From an uncultured bacterium (GTDB lineage: Bacteria > Bacillota > Clostridia > UBA1381), in NCBI GenBank assembly GCA_905215805.1, contig CAJMRL010000001.1, positions 243,678 to 307,677 on the forward strand: DNA of 64,000 nucleotides, given 5' to 3'. The position numbers were made by a program, and so were the translations under genes. The notes below the pieces were generated by a model. The model was not told the DNA's origin. It was given only the letters and a program-made list of their open reading frames with translations, and ran no database searches. Shown piece after piece: positions 34,674-44,390 of this stretch; within the stretch, counting starts at the first letter, position 1; each line of letters opens with the position of its first letter.

Positions 34674-36554
34674 TTATTTTTTTCGTCTCCATTTTAGCAG
34701 TAATGCTGAATTTATAATGACCAAGAAAGAACCCGCATTATGCACCAAAGCTCCGACAACAGGATTTAAAATACCTGATACAGCAAGGAGTATGGCAATA
34801 AAATTAAGGGACATTGAAAATGTCAGATTGCATTTAATAGTTATCATCATTCTCTTTGACAAAGCCAGTAAATGCGGTAATTCTTTTATTTCATCATCTA
34901 CTAAGGCAATATCTGCGGCATCTACAGCTATATCGCTTCCTATTTTGCCCATTGCTATTCCAACGTTTGCTTTTTTTAAAGCCGGAGCATCATTAATACC
35001 ATCGCCTATCATACAAACTGCCTGATTTTTCTTTTGATAATAATCGATCCAATTTAATTTGTCTTCCGGCAAACAGTTTGAATGTACTTCATTTATCCCT
35101 ACTTGCTTTGCAATATTTTCTGCGGTGTTTTTGTTATCTCCGGTAAGCAGAACAGGCTCAGCACCAAGCTTCATAATACTTTTTATCATTTTAAGGCTTT
35201 CAGCGCGCAGTGTATCGGAAAGGACTATAAATCCTGCTAATATCGAATCAACGGCAATATAAATAACTGTAGAGCCTTTGGATATATATTTTTCTGAGTG
35301 GTTAAGAATATCATTAGTTAAATCAATATTATTTTCTGAAAGTAGTGTTTTATTTCCCGCAATTACTTTATGCCCTTTTACATTTGATGATACGCCTCTT
35401 CCGGGTATCATTTCAAAATGTTCCGAATCAAGTTTATAGTCATTGTACTTCTGTTTAAAGCTTTTAACGATAGCCTTTCCGAGAGGATGCTCAGAATATT
35501 GTTCTGCAGCGGCGGCAAACGCGAACACATCTTCTTCAGAATATGTGCCGAAGGTTTGTATTGCGCTTACTTCGGGCGTTCCATATGTTAATGTACCTGT
35601 TTTATCAAATGCGATTTTAGAAGCATAGGCAAGCCGTTCTAAGGCATCGCCTTCTCGAACGAGAAAACCATGCTTTGTTGCATTCCCGATTGCTGCCATT
35701 ATGGCGGTGGGAGTGGCTAATACCAGAGCACAAGGACAGAACACAACTAAAATTGTAACAGCTCTTATTATTTCGCCGCTTATCAGCCAAGTTAAGGCAG
35801 CCGCAGTGAGTGCTATTACAACTATCCAGGTTGCCCATCTGTCGGCAAGCCTGACGATTTTTGCTTTACCTGCATCTGCTGACTGTACCAGCTTTATCAT
35901 CCGCTGAATAGAACTGTCGCTGCCTACTTTTTCGGCGCGCATTTCAAAAGCGCCGAACTGATTTACTGTACCGCTTGAAACATTGTCGCCCTCAGTTTTA
36001 TCCACCGGAAGAGATTCTCCTGTCATAACAGCCTGATTTACAGATGTTTGACCGGATATGATCACACCGTCTACAGGAATGACTTCGCCGGGAAGGACAC
36101 GAATTATATCTCCGATTTTGACATCCTCTGATGGTATTATTTTTTCAGTTTTATTTAGGATAATTCTTGCGGTTTGGGGAGTAAGATGTACCAGCTTTTC
36201 AATGCCCGCTCTGGCTTTTGCAACAGTTAAATCTTCGAGTAAAGCTCCGAGCTGCATAATAAACGCTATCTCACCCGCAGCAAAATGCTCTCCTATACAT
36301 ATTGATGCAATCAGAGCAAGTGATACAAGCACATCAGCTTTAATATCAAACTTGCTTATTAAGCCGATTATTGCTTCTATGATAATTGGAATGCCGCATA
36401 AAATTATAGCGATCCATGCAGCGTTAAACGGCAGATGTATGAAATCAAACATACTGAATATAAGAGAAACTGCCGATATTATAAGAAGAGCTATATCCTT
36501 TTTTATTCCTCCAAGATCTAAAAATTCTTCGACCTTATTAAAAAATTTATTCAT
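34674..36554 (-). CDS. P1B-type heavy-metal ATPase (CPC motif)
   Basis: This 626-residue transporter uses ATP to move a soft metal across the membrane, most likely copper(I) export given the CsoR-type operator. Motifs: actuator VMTGESLPVDK, metal-channel FCPCALVLATPTAI, phosphorylation AFDKTGTLTYG, SEHPLGKAIV and hinge GDGINDAPALKKANVGIAMG. It has no N-terminal HMA domain; the separate HMA protein downstream could substitute. I start at the ATG at 36554, behind AGGAGG; the 23-residue extension lies within the promoter. Confidence 0.93.
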   Translation of the reverse strand: MNKFFNKVEEFLDLGGIKKDIALLIISAVSLIFSMFDFIHLPFNAAWIAIILCGIPIIIEAIIGLISKFDIKADVLVSLALIASICIGEHFAAGEIAFIMQLGALLEDLTVAKARAGIEKLVHLTPQTARIILNKTEKIIPSEDVKIGDIIRVLPGEVIPVDGVIISGQTSVNQAVMTGESLPVDKTEGDNVSSGTVNQFGAFEMRAEKVGSDSSIQRMIKLVQSADAGKAKIVRLADRWATWIVVIALTAAALTWLISGEIIRAVTILVVFCPCALVLATPTAIMAAIGNATKHGFLVREGDALERLAYASKIAFDKTGTLTYGTPEVSAIQTFGTYSEEDVFAFAAAAEQYSEHPLGKAIVKSFKQKYNDYKLDSEHFEMIPGRGVSSNVKGHKVIAGNKTLLSENNIDLTNDILNHSEKYISKGSTVIYIAVDSILAGFIVLSDTLRAESLKMIKSIMKLGAEPVLLTGDNKNTAENIAKQVGINEVHSNCLPEDKLNWIDYYQKKNQAVCMIGDGINDAPALKKANVGIAMGKIGSDIAVDAADIALVDDEIKELPHLLALSKRMMITIKCNLTFSMSLNFIAILLAVSGILNPVVGALVHNAGSFLVIINSALLLKWRRKK

Positions 36555-36571
36555 AAAAAAACCTCCTGACT

Positions 36572-36589
36572 TATACCTATAGGGGTATA
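36572..36589 (-). promoter_or_regulatory. CsoR-type operator
   Basis: TATACC-TATAGG-GGTATA is a dyad of the CsoR class (TACC..GGTA core). It lies just past the -10 box, covering the expected transcription start of the P-ATPase gene. Confidence 0.8.
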
Positions 36590-36594
36590 TGTAT

Positions 36595-36623
36595 ATTATA
36601 CTATTGTAAATATATTTTGTCAA
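36595..36623 (-). promoter_or_regulatory. Promoter of the P-type ATPase gene
   Basis: Minus strand perfect TTGACA (36618-36623), 17 bases and TATAAT (36595-36600). Confidence 0.9.
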
Positions 36624-36630
36624 GCGGTAA

Positions 36631-36672
36631 ATAAAAAGCTGCTAAAACAATTTTAATGTTTTAACAGCTTCT
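36631..36672 (-). terminator. Terminator of csoR
   Basis: Minus strand AAGCTGTTAAAACA (36670-36657) pairs with TGTTTTAGCAGCTT (36649-36636), one mismatch, followed by TTTTTATTT. Confidence 0.85.
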
Positions 36673-36676
36673 ATTA

Positions 36677-36949
36677 TTACATATTTGCGAACCGTTCCAC
36701 AGCCTTTGTAAATTTTTCAATCGTTTTATCAGCATCTCCGTGCTCTATTCCGTCACGTACACAATGCTTGATATGTCCCTCGAGGACAACCTGACCGGCC
36801 TTATGCAATGCGGATTTAGCCGCATTTATCTGGGAAAGAATATCCTCGCAGGGTATATCTTCATCTATCATTCTGTCAATAGCCTGTACTTGACCTATAA
36901 TTTTTTTTAATCTGCGGTGCAGATTGTCCGCATCCATACATTGACGCAT
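36677..36949 (-). CDS. csoR: CsoR/RcnR-family metal-sensing repressor
   Basis: This 90-residue all-helical regulator has the family copper ligands in order: Cys in DEDIPCEDILSQ, then His and Cys spaced by four in EGHIKHCVRDG. RRLKKIIGQVQAIDRMI is the typical first helix. It should release DNA on copper(I) binding. The start at 36949 follows GGAGG. Its own promoter has no obvious copy of the 36572 operator, so it may be constitutive. Confidence 0.92.
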   Translation of the reverse strand: MRQCMDADNLHRRLKKIIGQVQAIDRMIDEDIPCEDILSQINAAKSALHKAGQVVLEGHIKHCVRDGIEHGDADKTIEKFTKAVERFANM

Positions 36950-36980
36950 TGTTTGACCTCCGATATATTTAGATATATAT

Positions 36981-37009
36981 ATTATACGCTTAATATTTAT
37001 TTTTGTCAA
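36981..37009 (-). promoter_or_regulatory. Promoter of csoR
   Basis: Minus strand TTGACA (37004-37009), 17 bases and TATAAT (36981-36986), full consensus. Confidence 0.9.
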
Positions 37010-37029
37010 TATATGAACAGCGCCGCATT

Positions 37030-38349
37030 TTAATGTGATTGGGTCTTTTTATATATTTTTATCAGTATAACAGCCCCTACAGCAGTACATATAAGTTCAG
37101 TAGACGGGAATGCGAGCCATACGCCTGTTATTCCGAGCATTGCAGACATTGCAAATGCAAGAGGAATTATTACAAGCCATCCGCGCATACAGGAAATCAC
37201 ATGAGCCGGAACAGGTGTTTCCGTAGAAGTGAAGAATGCTGATACTATAATATTGAATCCTGCAAACACACATCCGATAAAATATAGCTTCATTCCATAT
37301 ACTGCCGTACTTTGAAGCAATGTGTTGCCCTCACTGTTAAATATGGAGGCAATCGGATCAGCACCAAAGAATACAGCGGAATAAATAGCGGCAGAAAGTA
37401 TCACAACAGCACATAAAGCGTAATTTAATAAATACTTTGCGTTTGACATATTATTGTTTCCGTATTCTCGGCTTATAAGCGGCTGTACTCCTTGAGCGAT
37501 ACCTGTATATATAGCTATTGCAACAAGTGAAATATTAGCGATTATACCGTATGCTGCTACTCCTGTGTTGCCCATGATTTTCAAAATAATAGCGTTAAAC
37601 ACGATTATTACTATGCCTGAGGAAAATTCGGTAATAAGAGATGGGAATCCAAGGGATAGTGATGAAAGTGTTTCTTTTATGTTAACCGTCGTCTTCTTAA
37701 ATCCGAATTTGTTATTATGCCTTAAGAAATGAAGCGACAATACCATTATGCTTATAACAGGAGCCAGTCCGGTTGCAAATACCGCACCGAATATTCCCAT
37801 TTGACATGGGAATATAAATATATAATCCAATATAACATTTGACAAGCTTCCGGTAAGCATTGCAGCCATGGACAGCTGCGGATTGCCGTCATTTCTGACA
37901 AAGCATATAAGTATGTCATTCATCATAAATGCCGGAGCAAACAATAATATCACCTTTAAATAGGTATTTGTCATTACAAAAACTTCCGTATCTGCACCGA
38001 GCATAGCAGTAATATTTTTTGAAAAAATAAGTCCCGCTGCAACAAATACCGCGGCAAAGAGTGCGGCTGTATAAAGTATATTTGTAAATGTTTTATCTGC
38101 GGCGGCATTATCACCCTTGCCTCTGTAGATAGAATATTTGGTAGCAGCACCCATTCCAAGCATAAGTCCTGTACCGTGAATAAAGTTGTATATCGGTATT
38201 GCAAGGTTTAATGCTGCAAGACCTGATGTACCAAGCCCCTTTGACACAAAGAATGTATCAGCTAATATGTAACATGAAAGACCTATCATGCCGGCTATAT
38301 TAAGCGACACATATTTTAAAAATTCTGTTAATCTTCTCTTGTTTTTCAT
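37030..38349 (-). CDS. MATE-family efflux transporter behind a riboswitch
   Basis: This 439-residue protein has twelve hydrophobic segments in two pseudo-repeats, beginning with SLNIAGMIGLSCYILADTFFV and including GLAALNLAIPIYNFIHGTGLMLGMGAATKYS features of MATE exporters. The start at 38349 follows GGAGG; the longer frame runs back through the riboswitch. The leader carries a probable guanidine-IV (mepA) riboswitch, so the exporter likely handles guanidinium or related toxic cations. That substrate is inferred from the leader, not from the protein. Confidence 0.9.
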   Translation of the reverse strand: MKNKRRLTEFLKYVSLNIAGMIGLSCYILADTFFVSKGLGTSGLAALNLAIPIYNFIHGTGLMLGMGAATKYSIYRGKGDNAAADKTFTNILYTAALFAAVFVAAGLIFSKNITAMLGADTEVFVMTNTYLKVILLFAPAFMMNDILICFVRNDGNPQLSMAAMLTGSLSNVILDYIFIFPCQMGIFGAVFATGLAPVISIMVLSLHFLRHNNKFGFKKTTVNIKETLSSLSLGFPSLITEFSSGIVIIVFNAIILKIMGNTGVAAYGIIANISLVAIAIYTGIAQGVQPLISREYGNNNMSNAKYLLNYALCAVVILSAAIYSAVFFGADPIASIFNSEGNTLLQSTAVYGMKLYFIGCVFAGFNIIVSAFFTSTETPVPAHVISCMRGWLVIIPLAFAMSAMLGITGVWLAFPSTELICTAVGAVILIKIYKKTQSH

Positions 38350-38360
38350 AACGACCTCCA

Positions 38361-38450
38361 AATAAAAAACGCTGGAAGTTCGTATCTTCAAAGGCCTACT
38401 GATACGAATCCAACGTTCGGTTTTCTTACCCGGCGGCAAGATATATTAAT
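38361..38450 (-). ncRNA. Probable guanidine-IV riboswitch (mepA motif) with terminator
   Basis: The minus-strand leader has hairpin P1 TCTT-GCCGCCGGGT-AAGA (38441-38424). AAACCGAACG follows, then a long hairpin (38417-38368) with loop AGTAGGCCTTTGAA, then a TTTTTTATTT run, so this second hairpin is a terminator. GGC in its loop can kiss GCC in the P1 loop. MATE gene context, two kissing hairpins and a transcription-termination platform are known features of guanidine-IV riboswitches. The class assignment is from memory of that motif and was not searched. Confidence 0.62.
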
Positions 38451-38461
38451 TTAACGAGAAT

Positions 38462-38490
38462 ATTATAGCATATAAAAACATTTGAGTCAA
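38462..38490 (-). promoter_or_regulatory. Promoter of the riboswitch-MATE transcript
   Basis: Minus strand TTGACT (38485-38490), 17 bases and TATAAT (38462-38467), giving a leader of about 105 bases. Confidence 0.85.
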
Positions 38491-38546
38491 GAGCTTTTAA
38501 TAAAATAATCGTATTCCCCTTACTGTATTGTATGATTATCAGATAT

Positions 38547-39887
38547 TCATTTTGACTGCTCAAACAGCCAATCTCTTACAGCCGGAATTTTGTAACCATA
38601 ATTAAATGATGCGTTATGCTCCATACCTTCGCCGTCTTTTAAAACAGTTCCTTTTTCAAAACGTATCATATTCGCATCATAGCCCATTGCAATAAGCGCT
38701 TCGGCTGCTGTGCTCTGTTCATCCTCAGTATCCTGAGCACTCCATGTTCCATAGCTGTAGCTTATACCGTCTGCATCAAACATCTCTTTAACTTCATCCT
38801 GTCCGCCGGAAGCTTTTTCATCACCGCCGGCTGTGATATAAAAGAATTTTTGGTTTTCGAGCGGCTTTAACTGCGATATATCCCACTGTCCGGATACAAA
38901 TAATGATGCGGCAAACAGATCAGGGTACTTAGAATTAAGATACAATGACGTCATGCATCCCATTGACTGACCTGTTGTGTATAAGCGGTTGGTATCTATA
39001 CTATAATTTTCGGTAAGATAATTAATAAGTTTAACGGCAGTTTCTATTTCCTCGGACGTATTCCAGTTATCATCTACAACTATTTCTGAAAATGCAGGTA
39101 CAAGAACAAATGATTTATGTTTTTCCTGCTCTTCATCAGTTACCCATATATCAGCGCCGTAATATTGCTCAACAATTTCTTTTGCACTCTTGCTTGCGCC
39201 GGATGCGTCGGGGATATACATGAGCATAGGATACTCCTGACTCTCATCGTAGTCTTCCGGAATATATAAACTATATTCCAGAGAAATTCCAGATTCCTCA
39301 TCCTCAAATGTAAATTGAGCAAATTTGTCTGCACCTTCATTTATAACACTAACTATCTCCGGATCTGTTTCAATATTAGCCTGACGGTCTCCTTGTGTTC
39401 CCATTGCAAAACCGTTATTGCCTGCGCCCATAGGACCGCCCTTCCTTTCTGTTTCAATTGTAATAAGATTTGCTTCTTCGTTCCATTCGACTTTTGCACC
39501 CATATTTTTGGAAATAAATCTTAAAGGAACAAAGGTTCTGTCATCAACCACTTGCGCCGGTACATCGAGCGTAACATTTTCATTATTTACAACTGCTGTG
39601 CTGGAATTTACGGTCAACAAAATTTCATCATTTAATCCCTTAATTTCAACTGTTTGGTTTTCACCGTCCCAGCTTACTTCGCATCCTAAGCCTTCCGCTA
39701 TTGCACGTATTGGGATCAGAGTTATATCATTTTCAATATACGGCATTACATTGTCATATTTTGAAAAATCAACAGCTTCGCCGTTTATATTTACTGTAAC
39801 AGAATTATTGTTTTCCGCTGATACAGCCGCCATGCTTAAAGTCATTGCAGCTGTTAAACATAAAGATACGATTTTTTTTGTTTTCAT
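38547..39887 (-). CDS. Secreted esterase with stalk (copper-amine-oxidase-like) domain
   Basis: This 446-residue protein has a signal peptide (KKIVSLCLTAAMTLSMAAVSA), then a stalk domain (about residues 28-150) of two repeats ending VPLRFISKNMGAKVEWNEE. A short Gly-rich linker follows, then an alpha/beta hydrolase (about 190-446) whose nucleophile Ser lies in YTTGQSMGCMTSLYL. The late GMEHNASF could supply the His. It resembles carbohydrate esterases of the feruloyl/acetyl type; the substrate is unknown. The stalk domain is shared with the PL11 lyase at 41.4 kb, suggesting a common surface display system. Confidence 0.82.
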   Translation of the reverse strand: MKTKKIVSLCLTAAMTLSMAAVSAENNNSVTVNINGEAVDFSKYDNVMPYIENDITLIPIRAIAEGLGCEVSWDGENQTVEIKGLNDEILLTVNSSTAVVNNENVTLDVPAQVVDDRTFVPLRFISKNMGAKVEWNEEANLITIETERKGGPMGAGNNGFAMGTQGDRQANIETDPEIVSVINEGADKFAQFTFEDEESGISLEYSLYIPEDYDESQEYPMLMYIPDASGASKSAKEIVEQYYGADIWVTDEEQEKHKSFVLVPAFSEIVVDDNWNTSEEIETAVKLINYLTENYSIDTNRLYTTGQSMGCMTSLYLNSKYPDLFAASLFVSGQWDISQLKPLENQKFFYITAGGDEKASGGQDEVKEMFDADGISYSYGTWSAQDTEDEQSTAAEALIAMGYDANMIRFEKGTVLKDGEGMEHNASFNYGYKIPAVRDWLFEQSK

Positions 39888-39990
39888 TTAAAACAATCCC
39901 CTTTCTATTGCTTATCCTATTTATTTGGAACTATTAAGGAAGCTGCCATAACCTGTGCTTTTTTATTTAATACAGGAGGGCGATACTAAA

Positions 39991-41361
39991 ATGGAAGAAC
40001 AAAAATCACTTGCTAAAATGGGAACGAAGCCTGTTGGTTCTCTTATGCTGTCACTGGGAGTACCTATGATAATATCAATGGTATTGCAGGCTTTGTATAA
40101 CATTGTGGACAGCGCATTTGTTTCAAATATGTCTGAGGGCGGAGAAATGGTAACACTTGCATTCCCGGTACAGATGCTTATGGTTGCCGTCAGCGTTGGT
40201 ACCGGAGTTGGCGTGAACGCGCTGTTATCAAAAAATCTTGGTATGGGAAACAAGAAAAAAGCAAATTATGTGTCCGGAAATGCGATTTTTCTTGGCTTGA
40301 TAATTTATGCGCTATGTCTTTTATTCGGTTTGTTCGGAGTAAATACATATATATCTACACAAACAAGCAATCATGAAATTTATGAAATGGCTGTGGACTA
40401 TCTGCGTATATGCAGTGTGATGTCGATGGGTACGGTATTTTTTGCTATATTTGAAAAGACACTTCAAGCAACGGGTTTGTCTATATATTCTACTATTGCT
40501 ATGATAACAGGAGCAGTTATGAATATTATACTTGATCCGATTTTTATATATGGACTTTTCGGATTGCCTGCAATGGGTGTGAAAGGAGCAGCGTATGCAA
40601 CGATTATCGGTCAGATTGCATCGGGTGCATTAGGATTTATATTCCATATAAAATATAATAAAGCAGTTAAGACCGGTATTAAATATTTAAAACCATCCGG
40701 AAGGATTATCAGGGAAATATATGCTATAGGATTTCCGGCAATTATAGCTCAGGCTCTCATGTCGGTAATGACATATGGATTTAATATTATATTGGTTCGT
40801 GTTGACGAGGCGATGGTTACGGCATACGGTTTATATTATAAAATACAGCAGTTCATTTTGTTTGCGGCATTTGGTCTTAGAGATGCAATAACTCCAATTG
40901 TTTCTTTTAACTATGGTATGAAATCTAAAAGCCGCGTAAAGGACGGAGTTAAATATGGAATAATATATACGTTTATAATTATGGTTATAGGAATAATATT
41001 GCTTGAATGCTGTGCGTCACCGCTCTCAAAGATATTCGGATTGTCCGGAACAACACAGGATTTATGTGTCAGTGCAATGCGCATAATTTCTACAAGCTTT
41101 ATTTTTGCCGGACTTAATGTTGCATTTCAAGGTATTTTCCAAGCACTTGAAGGCGGAATTGAGTCATTTGTAATTTCTATATGCAGACAGCTTATATTCG
41201 TGCTTCCTGTAGCTTGGGGATTTTCACTGCTTGCGATGCAGTCAATGGATAACGCATGGCTTGTATGGTTGACATTCCCGATAGCAGAATTTATTTCGGC
41301 GGTTATAGCTTGTATATTTATGAGAAAAATTTACAAAAAGAAAATTAATGTGTTGAATTAA
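39991..41361 (+). CDS. MATE-family efflux transporter
   Basis: This 456-residue, twelve-helix protein shows MATE landmarks: KPVGSLMLSLGVPMIISMVLQALYN region, VDSAFVSNMS, and PAMGVKGAAYATIIGQ. It is more like the MepA/DinF-type branch than the 37-kb paralogue; the two share little beyond the fold. AGGAGGG precedes the ATG at 39991. No riboswitch is visible in its 100-base leader. Substrate unknown. Confidence 0.9.
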   Translation: MEEQKSLAKMGTKPVGSLMLSLGVPMIISMVLQALYNIVDSAFVSNMSEGGEMVTLAFPVQMLMVAVSVGTGVGVNALLSKNLGMGNKKKANYVSGNAIFLGLIIYALCLLFGLFGVNTYISTQTSNHEIYEMAVDYLRICSVMSMGTVFFAIFEKTLQATGLSIYSTIAMITGAVMNIILDPIFIYGLFGLPAMGVKGAAYATIIGQIASGALGFIFHIKYNKAVKTGIKYLKPSGRIIREIYAIGFPAIIAQALMSVMTYGFNIILVRVDEAMVTAYGLYYKIQQFILFAAFGLRDAITPIVSFNYGMKSKSRVKDGVKYGIIYTFIIMVIGIILLECCASPLSKIFGLSGTTQDLCVSAMRIISTSFIFAGLNVAFQGIFQALEGGIESFVISICRQLIFVLPVAWGFSLLAMQSMDNAWLVWLTFPIAEFISAVIACIFMRKIYKKKINVLN

Positions 41362-41376
41362 GCTGTAAATGATAGT

Positions 41377-41400
41377 GGGGCTGTCGCATAAGACAGCCCC
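41377..41400. terminator. Hairpin between MATE and PL11 genes
   Basis: GGGGCTGTC-GCATAA-GACAGCCCC is a perfect nine-pair stem at the meeting point of two convergent genes. No clear T-run follows on either strand. Its GGGCTGTCGC also starts the structured repeat at 45412. Confidence 0.7.
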
Positions 41401-41410
41401 GTACATTAAA

Positions 41411-44329
41411 TCATTCTCCTAAGATGGCTATTTCGGAAATATGGCAGTAATTCTTTTCCGGATCGGTTGCACCGTCGCCTTTATACTTTATATAGCGGGC
41501 CTTAACGCTTGTATCAAACATGAATTGTTCAAATTCATCGCTTTCTCCGGTATTCTGAGATTTCTCCAAAGCCTCATTCCATGTTTTGCCGTCTTCGCTG
41601 TATTCAATTGTGAACGGATAAATTCTTTCATTTCCTTTCCAGCAGGCGATCGAAACGCCGCTTACCGTCTTTACAGAGCCTAAATCAAGTATAAGCTCGC
41701 TCGGACCATAGTTTGACCAGCGGGTTGACATATCGAGATCAACTGCGCCCTGCTCAAGATTTCCGTCATTTCCGGTAGCCTCAACAGCGAATACGTCGAG
41801 CTGATTATCATAATATTTTTCTCCGACAGCATTAAGCGCTATTTGTTCGGTTTTTGACGGAACAGGAGCCGATAATATTTCATTTTTCTGAGCCGCGGCT
41901 TCTTCATCTGTGTAAGTACAGTCAATATCGCTTATAACGATAAGTCCGTCATTCCAATAAACCTTTTGTCCGAACGCCTCAGAAATGGCTCTCAATGGCA
42001 CCATAGTTCTGTCATTTGTTATAATCGGAGCAGTTTCCAATGTATTTTCCTTATCATTTACGCTGTATGTTGTATTTCCTATATTCATTTTTATAACGTC
42101 GCTGCCTTTGGTTATAGTAATTAGTTGCTGTTCTTCTTCCCATTCAACATCGGCTCCAAGACTTTCCGATATAAAGCGTATAGGAACAAGCGTTCTTCCC
42201 TCATCTGAAACATAAGGAACAATATCAGTATTATCATTGTCGACTCTTACAGGCGCACCCTCAATAAGAGCCGTCGAACAATCTGTAACAAGCTTTATGC
42301 TTTCACCGGTATATAGATCCTCTATATTCCATGTTTTCTTATCAAGGTCAGGATTTGTGACTTTTTCGCCGTCCTGCATTACATACATCTGAGGAACAGG
42401 AATAGTTTCCGTATCATATCCGAGATAGTAGCTCAGATGAGTGGGCTGATTGTAGCAGGTATTTTGAAGGGCAACATGGTTTCTGTATTGTCCGTCAGAC
42501 ATAAGCGTTGGTATGCGGTAGCCGGTGGGGATAGTTGTTGTGTATATTCTCAGCGCACTCATGTCATTGAGCGGATAGATTGTTTCTTCCCTCCAGTCTC
42601 CGATGATATCGGCTGTAATTGATGGATTTGCCTTTGTTCCGTTCACAGCATAAGCCCCGGAGGCGGTGAAGATCGTATCCGTTTTCATCGTGTCATGATT
42701 CCATTTACTTATATAAATACCGTCCTGGACCTCGCGTCCGAGATCTCCGTCCCACCAGTTAAGGAAGTTTGCGGACATTGTATAGTCTGTTGATATAACG
42801 TTGCCTTTTGCATCTGTAAGAACGCCTGCCGCTGACCAGCACTCATCTCCCGCATAATTTGGATCGATATCTGCTGCCGCTGCACGTCCGTTATCAAAAC
42901 CACGCTGCTTTTCTGCAAATAAAATTTCACCTGTACGAGCGTCACGGAGATCATAGCTGTACTCGGCTTTTGTATCCTCATGACAGGAGAAAACCTCAAG
43001 TCCCGGTCTGTCCGGATCAATATCCGCAACGTGCTGCGCATCTCCGTGACCAAGTCCGGTGGAATACATGGGTGTTCCGTCGTGGTCGACAGTGAGCGAA
43101 CCGTATATAATCTCGTCGCAGCCGTCATAATCAATGTCCGCAAGAGACATGGAATGATTGCCTTGACCTATGTTTTCATTATTATGCTCTTTGGTGTCAT
43201 AAACCCATTTTTTTACGATTTTTCCGTCCTCAAGATTATATGCGGCAATTACGGTGCGTCCGCCCAAAGGACCTTCAGAACCTGTATAATAGCCCCGGCA
43301 GAAAATAAAGCTTGTTGTTTCGCCGTCAAGAGTGCCTATTCCGGCAAGATAACGTTCAGAGCGGTTTCCATAGCCGTCTCCCCAGTCTGTTTGGTCATAT
43401 CCGTTGCCCGTGGTCTGCGGGTCATAATCTATAGTATCTATAACAGAGCCGTCTTCACCGTTAAATGCGGTAAGATAAAGCGGTCCCTGAAGATTCTTTC
43501 CATCATTCAAAATAGCCCAGTTTTTATCTTTATCACCTATGACCGTTCCGTCTCCCGCTATTGTTCCGTCTGCGGTTCTGCATACCATTTCGGCTTTTCC
43601 GTCGCCGTCAAAATCGTATACCATGAATTGAGTGTCATGAGCGCCTGCGCGAATATTCGGGCCCATATTTATGCGCCACATGAGCGTTCCGTCCTGCTTG
43701 TAAGCGTCAATAATACATTCGCCGGTAAAGCCGGTCTGGGCGGCATCCTTTGCGTTCGACGGATCCCATTTTAGAATAATCTCATATTCACCATCACCGT
43801 CAAGGTCTGCGACTGAAGCATCACCCGCACTGTACGAATATTTCTCGCCATTTACTTCATTATCATCCGGCTTGCTTATTTTAATATCCTTGTATGCGTT
43901 TTCCCATGCTGTAACAGCATCGCACTTTTCGCCTTCAACTCCGTCTATGACCGGAGCTACCTGATATTTAGCCCCGTCTGTAGGATTTATATCAGTATAG
44001 TTTGTGGCGTTAAGCGGGGAAGAATTCATAAGCTCACCGTCTTTATATAGGTTGTAAAGAGTCTGTGAACTTTCAGTACCGAGCCAGCGCCATGATATGA
44101 ATACATATGAATCCAGATTTACAGCTACAAGTCCGCGGTTCATATTTTCAAGTCTGCGCTGTATATTTGGACGCGAATCTATAAGAGCTTGTGTTTCCTG
44201 TGCGCTTTCTGTATAGTCACCTATTTTAAGAGAGTCACCTGCATTAAGAGCCGGTTCCTCAGCAAATACGGAAAGCTGCGAAAACATTGCAATACATATC
44301 GCTGCTGTTATAAGCTTATTTTTTTTCAT
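41411..44329 (-). CDS. Secreted rhamnogalacturonan lyase, family PL11, with stalk and F5/8C domains
   Basis: This 972-residue protein has a signal peptide (KKNKLITAAICIAMFSQLSVFA), then a PL11 beta-propeller catalytic region (about 55-640) with repeated calcium-type loops (VADLDGDGEYEIILKW, VYDFDGDGKAEMVCRT, LADIDYDGCDEIIYG). A stalk domain follows (about 690-805; TLVPIRFISESLGADVEWEE), then an F5/8C or CBM32-like domain (about 825-972; STRWSNYGPSELILDLGSV). PL11 enzymes cut rhamnogalacturonan I of pectin by elimination. Start 44329 follows GGAG. It is a single gene, with a modest promoter. Confidence 0.93.
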   Translation of the reverse strand: MKKNKLITAAICIAMFSQLSVFAEEPALNAGDSLKIGDYTESAQETQALIDSRPNIQRRLENMNRGLVAVNLDSYVFISWRWLGTESSQTLYNLYKDGELMNSSPLNATNYTDINPTDGAKYQVAPVIDGVEGEKCDAVTAWENAYKDIKISKPDDNEVNGEKYSYSAGDASVADLDGDGEYEIILKWDPSNAKDAAQTGFTGECIIDAYKQDGTLMWRINMGPNIRAGAHDTQFMVYDFDGDGKAEMVCRTADGTIAGDGTVIGDKDKNWAILNDGKNLQGPLYLTAFNGEDGSVIDTIDYDPQTTGNGYDQTDWGDGYGNRSERYLAGIGTLDGETTSFIFCRGYYTGSEGPLGGRTVIAAYNLEDGKIVKKWVYDTKEHNNENIGQGNHSMSLADIDYDGCDEIIYGSLTVDHDGTPMYSTGLGHGDAQHVADIDPDRPGLEVFSCHEDTKAEYSYDLRDARTGEILFAEKQRGFDNGRAAAADIDPNYAGDECWSAAGVLTDAKGNVISTDYTMSANFLNWWDGDLGREVQDGIYISKWNHDTMKTDTIFTASGAYAVNGTKANPSITADIIGDWREETIYPLNDMSALRIYTTTIPTGYRIPTLMSDGQYRNHVALQNTCYNQPTHLSYYLGYDTETIPVPQMYVMQDGEKVTNPDLDKKTWNIEDLYTGESIKLVTDCSTALIEGAPVRVDNDNTDIVPYVSDEGRTLVPIRFISESLGADVEWEEEQQLITITKGSDVIKMNIGNTTYSVNDKENTLETAPIITNDRTMVPLRAISEAFGQKVYWNDGLIVISDIDCTYTDEEAAAQKNEILSAPVPSKTEQIALNAVGEKYYDNQLDVFAVEATGNDGNLEQGAVDLDMSTRWSNYGPSELILDLGSVKTVSGVSIACWKGNERIYPFTIEYSEDGKTWNEALEKSQNTGESDEFEQFMFDTSVKARYIKYKGDGATDPEKNYCHISEIAILGE

Positions 44330-44390
44330 TCTCTTTTCTCTCCTCTCATTACTCATGAAAAAGTGCTTATAAAATAAATCATATAAAATA

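Noticed and set aside
42980..43774. 264-residue plus-strand frame inside the PL11 gene
   Set aside because: Antisense shadow of repeated DxDGDG coding; no recognisable domain.
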